DNA of 64,000 bases from Elephas maximus indicus (Eukaryota > Chordata > Mammalia > Proboscidea > Elephantidae), in the NCBI RefSeq assembly GCF_024166365.1, contig NC_064839.1:19082878-19146877 (forward strand), given 5' to 3'. The translations under genes and the position numbers were made by a program. Within the stretch, counting starts at the first letter, position 1; each line of letters starts with the position of its first letter. Positions 35,634 through 45,879 of this stretch are shown piece after piece. The notes under the pieces were generated by a model, which did not search any database, was not told the DNA's origin, and worked only from the letters and a program-made list of their open reading frames with translations.

Positions 35634-35975
35634 GGCACTGATGGCACAGTAGTTAAACTGCTCCGTCGCTAACTGAAAGGTCAGTGGTTCGAACCCACCA
35701 GCTGATCCTTGGAAGGAAGGTGTGGCAGTCTGCTTCTCTAAAGATTTACAGTCTTGGAAACACTATGGGGCAGCCTTGGAAACACTATAGAACAGGGTAG
35801 AACTGCCCCATAGCGTTTTCAAGGAGCCGCTGGTAGATTCAGAACTGCACACCTTTTGGTTAGCAGCCAATCTCTTAACCACTGCACTACCAGGGCTCCA
35901 TGGGCAGTTCTACTCTGTCCCATAGGGTCACTATGTGTTGGAATCAACTCGTCAGCGATGGCTTTGGTTTTTTTT
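35634..35975 (+). mobile_element. AfroSINE-type SINE split by a reverse SINE
   Basis: Left part 35634-35786 includes a local duplication of CCTTGGAAACACTATGGGGC-type sequence. It resumes at 35901 (GGGCAGTTCTACTCTGTCCC). Confidence 0.92.
35787..35900 (-). mobile_element. AfroSINE-type SINE fragment inside a forward SINE
   Basis: Reverse copy from CAGGGTAGAACTGCCCCATA to ACCAGGGCTCC; its RTE-like tail is absent. Confidence 0.9.
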
Positions 35976-37261
35976 ATTTTACAGCTGTGCTCACATTTGT
36001 CAGCCAAAATATTCTGAACATCATTAAAAAGTGCCATGCCAGGAATGCGAGCATTTGGACAGAATTTGTAAAAATGTTATTATGGACAAAATGGTGCCAG
36101 TCCTTCTAGGTAACTGTCCAGGAGTCCGAAGATAGATGTCTTAATTTGGCATCCAAAAAGCACATGAGAGGTCAGACTGTACATAGGTAGTTTCCTCAGA
36201 TGCTATTATTTATCACCTGGGATCCCACATACTCAATACCAATTACAGAGGAAAGGACTAAGAATGGGCAGAAAGGGTGAAGGGTGGAACAGCAGGCCTG
36301 AGCGACTTGGACTAAGATCTTGTATCAAATTTGCAAATTACCAATTAAGGCAGGTTTAGACCATGGCATTGTTTTCGCTCAATGTGACAAAGTGAAAATT
36401 ACGGCTCTCTTTGGATGTCAGAGGGATGACAGCATCAACCTATAACAAGGAATGTTATGAAGTGAATATTTCCTGGTAGCAGTATTTCCTTGGAAGCTAG
36501 GCAAACTGACCAGGAAGGAAAAGGAGGCCAAAAGTCTGAAAATAAACAGAAGACCTGAATCTCAAAATGACCATTACTCTGTTGACTCGGGATAAATCAC
36601 TCAAACACCTGGCAAATGAAAGCCCCCAAATATTTGTTCGCCAGGGAGTCCTTGCCTTGTGTTCTGGGCACAGGTGTTACATGGTGCATGAATATGTTAG
36701 AATTGCCATTCATTTCTACTCAGCCCTAGCAAGCAGCTGTTGGCAAGGTAGCTTTAGTGCTAGGCTCATTTAAAATTAAGACAGTGGTAAAATATTTTGG
36801 ACGGAGGACCACAGAGTTGAGTCTGGATCTCCTGTAACAGAACACACCCCACTTAACAAGAAGGATGTGGTCTGGGAAATGGAGTGGTAACTCATGGAAC
36901 CATATGCAAGACTGTTACTGAGCAATCCCTAGGGAGATGCAGTCCTCATATTGTCATTTGTTTCTCATGCTCAGTTTGGGATTCCTAAACATACACCTAC
37001 CTGATGCTCACCCATCTATATCTTTCTTTTGTTTTGACATTGAGGGGGATATTATGCCGTGACCTTTCTGCTGCACCTCCAGTCCTAACACGTGAATGCT
37101 ACAAGTCAAAGCTGTTAGCCCGAATACAAAATAATGACAAGAGAGACCATGGAAGGGAAAACAATCACACCGAAAAGTATTCAAACCAAAGAAAATGCAT
37201 ATGGTACTCTGCCCATGGAGAGCATGGGCTAGATGGTTAACTGCCTGACTAGCCATAAGGA
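35976..37261. other. Unique intergenic sequence
   Basis: No gene or recent repeat recognised. Confidence 0.5.
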
Positions 37262-37480
37262 ATGCGCTGTGGTGGTGCAGCAGTTAAGTGCTCCGCTGCT
37301 AACTGAAAGGTCAGTGCGTGGAACCCACCAGCCGCTCTGCAGGAGAAAGATGTGGCAGCCTGCTCCCATAAAGATTTACAGCCTTGGAAATCTTTAGAGC
37401 CTGTGAGGCAGTTCTACTCTGTTCTACAGGGTCCCATGCGGCAGAATCAACCCGATGGAAGTGGGTTTGGGTTTTTGGTA
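37262..37480 (+). mobile_element. AfroSINE-type SINE, long form
   Basis: GTGGTGGTGCAGCAGTTAAG head, GGAGAAAGATGTGGCAGCCT middle, TTTTTGG end. Confidence 0.93.
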
Positions 37481-37487
37481 TATATAA

Positions 37488-37815
37488 ATGCAGGGGCAAT
37501 GTTGGCTCAGTGGTAGAATTCTCTACCTCCATGCGGGAGACCCGGGTTCCATTCCCAGCTAATGCTCCTCTTGTGCAGCCACCACCCACCCATCTGTAAG
37601 CAGAAGTTTGTGTGTTACTGTGATGCTGAACAGGATCAAGTGGAGCTTCCGGACTAAGATGGACTAGGAAGAAAAGCCTGGAGATCTACTTCTGAAAATC
37701 AGCCAGTCTGATCTGCAACCAATCATGCAGATGGCACAGAACAGGCAGCATTTCCTTCTGTTGTACATGGGGTCACCACGAGTTGGGGGCCAACTCGAGG
37801 GCAGCTAACAACATA
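37488..37815 (+). mobile_element. SINE with tRNA-Gly-like head and RTE-like tail
   Basis: The A-box region TGGCTCAGTGGTAGAATTCT and B-box region CGGGTTCCATTCCC are Gly-tRNA-like. The end GGCAGCTAACAACA matches the RTE terminus. A (TA)n run follows. Confidence 0.85.
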
Positions 37816-37884
37816 TATATATATAATGTAAATATGTGAAATATATGTCATATAAATATACATACATGTTGATTCAGACAAATA

Positions 37885-38130
37885 CTTTGAGGCCAATGAA
37901 ATAACATGAGATCTGGAGTGAGAAAAATTCCATTTCAGATCCGACCGTGCCTCTTACGAGCAGAGATATTGGAACAAGCCACAACTCTCCCTGTGCCTCA
38001 GTTTCCTAATTGGTTACATGAGGTTTAACTGCTGCCCGATCTAGAGAGGCAACTGAAATGAAGTAATCCACAGAACACTGCTTTGAAAAGTACAGAGTGC
38101 TACACAAACGCTGAGGATAATGAGATGTTT
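37885..38130 (+). mobile_element. MIR relic
   Basis: GTGCCTCAGTTTCCTAATTG core with GATAATGAGATG end. Confidence 0.75.
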
Positions 38131-38852
38131 TACAAAAGGGCATTATTCCTTTCCTAAGAAGTGTACATCCACATTCACGCTTTCTATCTGTGAAGGTTCT
38201 TCTTTGAAATTAAATTGAGACCATAACCAACATCCCTCCCAGGGCTGCCTGAGGTTTTACCCAGCAACAAAGCAAGGGCTTCTTTTCATCATTCATCACA
38301 TGAGTTCAAGCACCAAGAGGTACTTTTTACCAGTGGTGAAAATAGCTTTCTTTTCACAGCAGAAACACAGAAAATGATCTCCCTTGATGCTAATGTAAAG
38401 GACAAGGCTTATTCCACAGTTGCCACCAAAATGCCTTGATTTGGCTTTGTTGCTGGTGTGTTCTTGCGCCAGAAGGTGAGAGTGGAGTCACAGTGCCGGA
38501 AGCGATGGCTTTCTTTATATATTTAAATAATTAGAATACTTAAAATACTGAGCTCCATTTTCTAGAGATACATTCTCAAGGTGTTCCATGTTTCTTTCAG
38601 CTTTTGCTACTCAGTGGACACCCTCTCCTAAAAAAATAACAAAATTAAACATTGCAGTTCTTCAGGTATTCAGTCAATTCTGATCATTTCCCTTTTTGCT
38701 CAGGTAACTTCATTGCTTTTTTACTTAAGCACAAGTCCCCCGATCTGTTACAAATCTGACCCCAAACCTCCTTTTCAGTACTTTTTCCCACCCTTTGCCC
38801 TGAAAGCAATGTGTGCAATTTTGCTCGATTCTCTACTGTTTTACTGCTGTCT
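38131..38852. other. Unique intergenic sequence
   Basis: Nothing recognised. Confidence 0.5.
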
Positions 38853-39071
38853 GTGCCTTCAACAAGGAGCGCTGGTGGTACAGTAGTTAAGCCCTTGGCT
38901 ACTAATGGAAAAGTACTGGTTTAAACCCACCAGCCACTCCGCAGGACAAAGATGTGGCAGTCTGCTCTCGTAAAGACTACAGCCTTGGAAACCCTGTGAG
39001 GCAGCTGTATTCTGTCCTATAGCCTTGCTGTCTGAGTATGACTCTGTGGCAATGGTTTTGGTGCTTTCAAC
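38853..39071 (+). mobile_element. AfroSINE-type SINE (first at a reused target)
   Basis: GTGCCTTCAAC at 38853-38863 and GTGCTTTCAAC at 39061-39071 flank it. Confidence 0.94.
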
Positions 39072-40075
39072 AAGGTTCCTGGGTGGAGGACAGTTTGGTC
39101 TGGGACTAACCGAAAGGTTGGAGGTTCCAAACACACCCAGCAGTGCCTTGAAGAAAAGGCCTGGTGATTTGCTTCTGTAAAGATTACAGTCCAGAAAACT
39201 CTATGGACGATGGGCCATAGACTCAGGGGATATCTAAGTCAATTGGCACTACGTAGCGCATAAAGACAAAGTTCTGTATCCTACATTGATGAGTAGCATC
39301 TGGGGTCTTAAAAGCCTGTGAGTGGCCATCTAAGATACAACTCTTGGTCTCTTACCTTCTGGAGCAAAGGAGAGGGAAGAAAACCAAAGACTCAAGGAAG
39401 CAATAAGTCTAAAGGACTAAGGGACCACATGAGCCACAACCTATATAACCCTGGGACCAGAACTAGATGGTGCCCAGTTACCGACCACTTTGACTTGGAT
39501 CCCAACAGAGGGTCCTGGACAGAGGGGGAGAAAAATTGTAGAACAGAAAAATCAAACTCACGAAAAAGACCAGACTTACTAGTCTGATAATAGACTGGAG
39601 GAACCCCCTAGACTATGGCCCTAAGACACCCTCCTGAACCGGAACTGAAGCCATTCTCAGAGACCACCTTTCAGTCAATCCATAGACAGGTCCACAAAAT
39701 AAACAATAACACCGAGAGGAACGTGCTCCTTGGAACGATCAATTATACGAGATCGAAAGGGCAACATTTGCCCAAAAGCAAAGATGAGAAGGCAGGAAGG
39801 GGTAGAGAATCAGGATGAAAGGAAATGGAAACCGGGATGGAAATGGGGAGAGTGCTGACGCGTTGTGGGGAATGAAACCAATGTCATGGAGCATTTTATG
39901 TACAAGCTATTGAATGGGAAACTAACTTGCTCTGTAAACTTTTACCTAAAGTACAATAAAAATTAAAAATTCCGTTAAAAAAAAAAAAAACCTATGGAGC
40001 AGTTCTACTCTATAACACATGGAGTCGCCATGAGTTGGGATCAGCTTGATGGAAACGGGTTCTGGTGCTTTCAAC
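39061..40075 (+). mobile_element. AfroSINE-type SINE (second at a reused target), split by L1
   Basis: GTGCTTTCAAC at 39061-39071 and 40065-40075. The body is 39072-39207 plus 39992-40064, interrupted by an L1. Confidence 0.93.
39201..39998 (+). mobile_element. 5'-truncated L1 inside a SINE
   Basis: CTATGGA at 39201-39207 and 39992-39998. Body of about 780 bp is L1 3' UTR, ending in a 14-base A-run (39977-39990). Collinear with 1120-1890. Confidence 0.95.
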
Positions 40076-40779
40076 CCATGTTTTCCTGCTCTCCCCTTGG
40101 CTGGTGATGTCTTTTACTTTCACCAAGGAGATAACTTCCATCCTGGCCTACTGAAAGCCCACCCAGTCTTCAAGGCACATCTTACATGCCAATAATTTCA
40201 TGCAGCTTTCTCTAATACCCCTAACCAATTGCAATCTCCTTCTTTTCTAAATGATTTGTAATTTTCTCAGATTGAAAAAAAGAGATATTTATGTCTCTTG
40301 TTGGCATCCTAACCATTCTGCCTTATGGATACCTCTCCACACCCCAATAAAAAACAAAAGCTTCCAAATTTGGGGTTAGCCTTGTTAGTGTATTATTTAA
40401 AAAAATATTTATTATGGAAAATTCCAAGCATATACAAAGCCAACAGAAGGTCTTGTTTATTTTTGCATTTCTTTTGGGACCTATCACAGTGTTTTGCATG
40501 TAGCAGAAGTAAATTTAAGTAATTAGGGCCTTAGGCAAATGAAACTGTCTGTCTCCACGTTTCCTGAATGGTTAAGCCTCTCCTTGGTAACACGCACTGA
40601 CACCCACAACCCAGGAGCCTAGAGGATCACAACCAACACAGGTGAAGCCTGTTCACCAACTTTAAAATTCAGGGGAAGTGTTTATCCTTGAGGTTAGTTG
40701 GGATAGGCCGCAAAGCTAATTATATTTGGGGATACAGGGAAAGAAATGTATTTAGTTAAGAGTATTTTTCTATTTTGTC
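40076..40779 (+). mobile_element. L2-like relic and unique sequence
   Basis: 40110-40520 has L2-like order (CCCACCCAGTCTTCAAGGCA ... TCACAGTGTTTTGCATGTAG). Confidence 0.5.
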
Positions 40780-40905
40780 ATCGGATATCAGTGGTGGCTG
40801 CACAACATTATTAATGTAATCGGCATCACAAAATTGTCCATGTGAAAAATGCTGAATTGGCAAATGTTGTGTTATATACATTTTTACAATAAAAAAACCA
40901 ACCAA
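40780..40905 (+). mobile_element. Ancient L1M 3' end relic
   Basis: GTGGTGGCTGCACAACATTA ... CATTTTTACAATAAAAAAAC is the usual L1M terminus. Confidence 0.55.
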
Positions 40906-43669
40906 ATAAAAAGAATATTTTCTAAGAGAATTCAGGCCTGCATGTGCACCTGGGTGGTTCTCCTAGGACGGCACATTTCTTCGACCTTGATGGATAATGT
41001 ACAAACCTGAACACTCTCTGCTATCAGAATTGTAGTTTTCTCTACCTGGTATTCTTAACTGATACAAATATCATTTTTAAATGTCTCCCCCTTTCCCAAA
41101 CCTCAATCTCAGACTCCTACTGCTTTAGACAGCCTTTTTTTTTTTTTTTTTTAAACTGGGGATTCCTTCGCCTGTTCGTTTTTGCTATGACTAAGTGTGT
41201 TCGTGTGTATTTTGGGGGGCAGTGAACTCCTTAAAGCGAACCAGAATTCCAGAATGATAGATGGCACATCCGTGCTGTGTCACATCCAATTAACTCAAAT
41301 TGACTGTACACCGCATTATTCTGTTAGTGCATGGGAGATCAATAAAGATGGGGGCAAGCCACCCTAGCTCTCCACTTTCCCATCCGCATCGAGTAGGTCT
41401 GAGATGGATCATGCTACTGCGATGCGTTCGCCCCAGCTAAGGCAGGCAGGTGGTGCAGAGACACCATTCAAACTTGGCCTATTCAATCCCAACTCCACTA
41501 ACTCTCCATTCATGCATAGCAAAACACCATCTGGTCCTATTTTGCCTCCAGCAATCACAGCTGACCAAAAACGATAATAACAGCTGTTGCAAAACAAAAG
41601 CCAAACAAAGGAGGTGGGGGCGGGGGGTAAGGGAAGGTTAGATGGAAGTCCAGTGCTGAAAAATGCTCCATGAAGTGAGAAATGGGGAGGAAACCATTCA
41701 GATGTGTAAAGCTCGCTGAATGGACACAGCGGAGGACTCCTACTTAAACTTGAGATATTAATCCATCTGTCTAGCAAGGCTTCGCATCTCCATCAGGTGG
41801 TAATACACGACAGAAATTATGCTACACAGAGGCGTTTAAGCTTTTGTTCTTTGCGTTGGGAACTCATGACCCTGTGTCAGCTGAAAAATGAAAACTCCTT
41901 ATGTTCTTTCATTATACAGCAGGACAGGTTAATGCAATAAAAAAAAAAGGGAGGGGAGAGAGAGAGACCACTTTAACGGGAGTAATAAAATATTGTCCAC
42001 ACAGCAGGGGGAGAGAAATGGGGTGTGTGATGGAGGTGGGGGGCTGGGAGACTGTTTAATGTTCATAGGTCACTGGGAGGGAACGCCACCTTCATCAGAT
42101 CCCACAATTCTCATGCCAGTTTTTCATTACCCTGATTTATTTCTGACCTGTGCCAAAAAAAGTACACCAAATACTCAAGTCTCAGGAACAGAAACCAGTC
42201 ACATGTACAAATTGAAATACAAGTTGGTGTATAAGACGCTTTAGCGAATCCTGAGAAAACCAATTTCGTAACAAGGTTGGGGACTTCTTTTCATGATTCA
42301 AGCCTTCTGACATTTTAAATACATAGTTTTGCCTGGTGATTAATTTTTTAAACTGCAATTACTAAACTTTTTTTTTTTTTTTTCCTGGAATTGACTGCCA
42401 GTGGCTTAGCAGCATTTAATCAAAGGTGATAAAACCTCAGATTTATAAAATCATTTAATAGGTGTTACAACACCTGCTTCTAACTGCGAACAGCTGAAAA
42501 CAGACTTCACTTGCAATTAAGTCTTATCGCCAGTGACATTTTTTTCCAAGCCATACTTCATGGATTTTCAAGATGACAATTATAGAACTAATACACAATC
42601 GCTGTCACATGGAGTTTGGCAATTAATTGTGAAGACATTTGTCTAAAGGTTTCACAACAGAATATAAAATGGGTCTTATTGTTAGGTAATGTTAACTTTC
42701 AATTCACAGAAAACCTTCCATTATCAGCTCGGCTTCTGATCACTGTTTCTGTGGGGAATACAATCACCCTTCAGAGATGTGATCAGACGTCATTTTAAGA
42801 CTGTTGGAACACTGCTACCTGTCAACTAACACATCTTAGGAAAAGCTTCAACTTAGATATAAATTTTTCTATGGCAAAAAACCTATCAATTTATAATTAG
42901 ACTCTCTTGCTGTTCAATATTTGTACATAATGCAGCGTACCAGAGGATAATGAAATATTGAAAGCGGAATTCATTATTCAGAAGCCACCACATACAGTAA
43001 ATATTCTTTGAACTGTAACAACAACTTTGAGGAATCCATACCCCAGGATTTTCGAATGCCTTGCCCACGCTAGCTATGGGCACCACCACTGACTCCCACC
43101 CTCCTTCCTTCCGGAGAAGGATGCTGGTCAGGGTTGACACTTGCTGTTTTTCATTTTCGTTTGATCATAAGCAGTTTAAGACTGTTGCCAGTGGTGATTT
43201 GCAATTTTTATCAAGACCTCTTCATTATGGCTTCTGACAGGACAGATGTTGTAATTAATCATGCAAGACAACTGGGGATAGTGGTCACACTGTTCTCCAA
43301 GAGGAGCTCCGACAGAGGAGGAGAGGGGGGCAAGAAATGGGCGCTGAAACCATTATTTTGGTTAAAGCATTAGCATTCATTACCCTTTTTAATAGCAATA
43401 ACAACACAATGCCAGCTACTTTCAGCTCCTAATCAAAAAACAATTGTTCTTCTCTACGGACTTACCTTGCACTCGTATCTTAAGAAAAAAAGACAATTCC
43501 AAAAATATTTCCAAAGTTGTATTTTTTTTTAAGGATCCTGGTTTGGGGCTGTGCAATCTAAATTCTTAGCCATGATTCTGTTATTTCCTAGTAAAAATGG
43601 AAGACGAGACTTGGGCAGTGATAACACTTGACAAGTGGCCTATTTCCCCATCGTGTATGTATTCAAGGA
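40906..43669. other. SINE-free unique sequence downstream of TOX3
   Basis: No lineage-specific repeat or gene was recognised in 2.7 kb. T-runs at 41134-41152 and 42369-42383, and an A-run at 41939-41948. Could include distal 3' UTR or regulatory DNA. Confidence 0.6.
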
Positions 43670-43694
43670 CCAAAAAAGAAATTCGACAGAGCAT

Positions 43695-43796
43695 TTTATT
43701 TGAAAAGTGAACAGATTTCTTGTTGTTGCATCAAAATACAGTCCACGGTTTTTACTGAAATGTGTTTATTCTATAGCAAGATAAAAGCATTTTATT
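43695..43796 (-). promoter_or_regulatory. Cluster of three candidate polyadenylation signals for TOX3
   Basis: TTTATT on the plus strand, AATAAA on the transcript strand, at 43695-43700, 43765-43770 and 43791-43796. A U-rich run lies close by on the transcript side. Three canonical hexamers within 100 bp, about 1.2 kb after the stop codon, are the best visible 3' end. Which is used cannot be told from sequence. Confidence 0.45.
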
Positions 43797-44919
43797 TTTT
43801 TCTTTTAGTTAAGCAAAATACAAACAACTTAATTGCGGCTATCGTAACTCATAAAAAAGTATAAAACAGCATAAAAACACAATAAGCAACGGAGCAATGA
43901 ATGGTTTATATCACCAGTGTTTATCTTAAAGCCTCGTTTATGAAAAACTTTACAACACATGATAGGAAAACTTACAACTTGGAAAGAAAATATTTACACT
44001 GATTATTCAGAAGTGGTGAGCCTTTTAAATATTCTACCGGTATGACGTCATAATAAAACCTCTTGCTTTTTTTTTTTTAAATCTTCGCTTTTGTAATAAC
44101 TGTTTTCATTTAAGTGCATTTCCCTTTTAAAAATACAGTGTTTTTATTCTTCGAAACTTGTCACTCAAAACACAGAATATAATATTCACATTTCTTTCCT
44201 TCTAATTGGAATGGCTAGATCACGGGCTAACAGCGGTCAAGGATATTGTTACAACATATACCGTAGCTCGATCTGGAGGAGTCATGGAGAAAAAGTGAAA
44301 ATGAGTCAGGAATTGAATCTAATCACTTGCATTTTTCTGTTTTGTTGTTGTTGTTCCTGGAGAGATTTAAAGGGGAGGGGGGGTGGGAAATAACAGCTTT
44401 GGCCAAAGTCTGTGATTTACATTATTTTTTCTCATGACCAAAAAAAACCCAAAAAGCCATCAACTATGGATGTCATACGAGTGTCTGTGTGAAACGGAAT
44501 CTTCCTATTTCAGGTAGTTGCCACTGTGCTTTTTATTTTTAGGGCTTCGGCAGTTCAGGGAGCCTGGAAGTGTGGTTGATTCACTTCGCCAGCAACAAGG
44601 CCGTGTTCTGTGGCTCGGAGAGGCCAGTTCACAGTCCTCAGTACGCCCCAGGGTTCGTTAAGCGGTTTGATTCACATATTGTAGGTACGGCCTGAATAAA
44701 TAAAAAGGGCATGACATCCAAGAGCCCAGCTTTTCCGATCTGAGAACACGGGGCTCCACCGTCGGCGGAGAGGGGCTGCCCAGCTGCGCCGTGGTCCTGA
44801 CCGCCTAGCCGACAGACGCTGCAGGGCACCGTGCGCTCCGCTCCCTGCTGCTGCACAACCAGCGCCAGCTTGCAGGTCTCAGCCGCACGCGCTGCCCCCT
44901 CCTCCGCCACCCACACATG

Positions 44920-44969
44920 CCACCACGGCACCCGCCACCACAGCACCCGCCACCGCGGCACCCGCCACG
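44920..44969 (-). repeat. 15-bp minisatellite at the start of the TOX3 3' UTR
   Basis: Three adjacent 15-bp units at 44920-44934, 44935-44949 and 44950-44964, plus a partial unit. Plus-strand unit is CCACCACGGCACCCG with one or two substitutions per copy. It begins about 8 bp past the stop codon. Confidence 0.85.
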
Positions 44970-44976
44970 TGGGGCT

Positions 44977-45669
44977 TCAGAAGATACTGACCTGCGGTAA
45001 CACTTGAGTCTGTGTCTGAGCCTGTATGGGCGACTGGTGCTGCTGAGAGGCGGGCACGGGCACGGGCACGGGCACGGGGGAGGCGATCTGGGGGGCGACG
45101 GGGGAGGCGATCTGGGGGGCGACGGGGGAGTGCTGCCGCGGCGACGGCTGTGACTGCTGCTGCAAGTGCTGCAGCTGCTGCAGGAGCAAGTGCTGCTGGC
45201 TGATCTGCTGCTGGAGGTGCTGCTGCTGCTGCAGGTGCTGCTGGAAATGCTGCTGCTGCATCTGCTGCTGGATCTGCTGGTGCAGCTGCTGCTGCTGGAG
45301 GTGCTGCTGCTGCATCTGCTGCATCTGCTGCTGGAGCTGCTGGCTCTGCACTGAAGGGCTCGCTCGGGCGGAGGCCGCCGAGCCGACCACGGCTGCCCCC
45401 GCGGAGCTCAGCAGCGGGGCGCCAATGTTCGACGGCATGTTGGCTGCGATGGTGACTGAGGTGACAACCTGGTTCATGGGGAGTCTCATGGTTAAGGGCT
45501 TGGGAGCGATCGACCTGGGGAGCGACGGCTGCAGAGTCGGAGGTGAGGTGGGTACTGCCCCGTGCTGAGACAGCGGCGTGTTGAGAAGGAGGGAGGATGT
45601 CAGACTGGTCGACGCCAGGGTCTGCTGAACAGAGCGGATGGTCTGGGCTTCTGCTGACTCAGCGGCGGC
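44977..45669 (-). CDS. TOX3: TOX3 terminal coding exon: Gln-rich C-terminus
   Basis: Encodes the last 230 residues, from [16 protein letters not shown] to [12 protein letters not shown], with stop TGA at 44979-44977. The acceptor is CGCAG (intron base 45670). The first third carries conserved blocks ([34 protein letters not shown]). The rest is a Gln/His/Met/Leu-rich low-complexity tract with no run longer than four pure CAG codons, then a Pro-rich segment. Two in-frame expansions sit there: two copies of PVAPQIAS and a Pro-Val run. From memory the human protein has a longer uninterrupted Gln run and lacks both expansions; this needs an alignment. The exon is GC-rich compared with flanking introns. 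Gln-rich tails act in transactivation and partner contacts. Confidence 0.96.
   Translation of the reverse strand, partial: AAAESAEAQTIRSVQQTLASTSLTSSLLLNTPLSQHGAVPTSPPTLQPSLPRSIAPKPLTMRLPMNQVVTSVTIAANMPSNIGAPLLSSAGAAVVGSAASARASPSVQSQQLQQQMQQMQQQHLQQQQLHQQIQQQMQQQHFQQHLQQQQHLQQQISQQHLLLQQLQHLQQQSQPSPRQHSPVAPQIASPVAPQIASPVPVPVPVPASQQHQSPIQAQTQTQVLPQVSIF
45051..45128 (-). repeat. In-frame tandem repeats in TOX3 C-terminus
   Basis: 45051-45080 is a CGGGCA hexamer repeated about five times, coding for alternating Pro-Val. 45081-45104 and 45105-45128 are two identical 24-bp units, each coding for the octapeptide PVAPQIAS. Both leave the frame intact. Confidence 0.95.
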
Positions 45670-45697
45670 CTGCGTTGTCGGGGGAAATGCCAGAATA

Positions 45698-45872
45698 TTA
45701 AAATAAACAAACAACAAACCCAACCCACTGCCACTGAGTCCACTTCGACTCACAATGATCCTGTAAGACAGAGTCGAACTACCCCAGAGTTCCAAGGAGC
45801 AGCTGCTGGATTTGAACTGCCAACCTTCTGGTTAGCAGCCGAGCTCTTAACCACTGTGCCACCAGGACTTCT
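45698..45872 (-). mobile_element. AfroSINE-type SINE ending 28 bp before the TOX3 last-exon acceptor
   Basis: tRNA-like head on the right, RTE-like tail on the left, so it is in the same orientation as TOX3. Flanking AGAATA copies at 45692-45697 and 45873-45878 look like a short target duplication. The T/G-rich SINE tail borders the splice acceptor region. Confidence 0.88.
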
Positions 45873-45879
45873 AGAATAC

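Larger units (their letters stand above)
43670..44976 (-). other. TOX3: TOX3 3' untranslated region (inferred)
   Basis: Sequence directly after the stop codon. The first 200 bases are GC-rich and hold a minisatellite; the rest is AT-rich with many U-rich runs on the transcript strand, as is usual in 3' UTRs. No SINE or other lineage-specific repeat is present. The distal end is set by the cluster of AATAAA hexamers; a longer UTR reaching towards 42,000 cannot be excluded because another hexamer (TTTATT on the plus strand near 42,136) occurs there. Confidence 0.6.

Noticed and set aside
37488..37560. Possible functional tRNA-Gly gene
   Set aside because: Head resembles tRNA-Gly, but it continues into an RTE-like tail and lacks a clean acceptor-stem pairing, so it is a SINE head.
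44638..44961. 107-residue open frame on the minus strand after the TOX3 stop
   Set aside because: Lies in the 3' UTR, in a GC-rich minisatellite that keeps frames open; no homology seen.
45012..45354. Plus-strand frames rich in Arg/Ala/Gly and Leu
   Set aside because: Antisense shadows of the TOX3 Gln/Pro-rich coding sequence (CAG read as CTG gives Leu).
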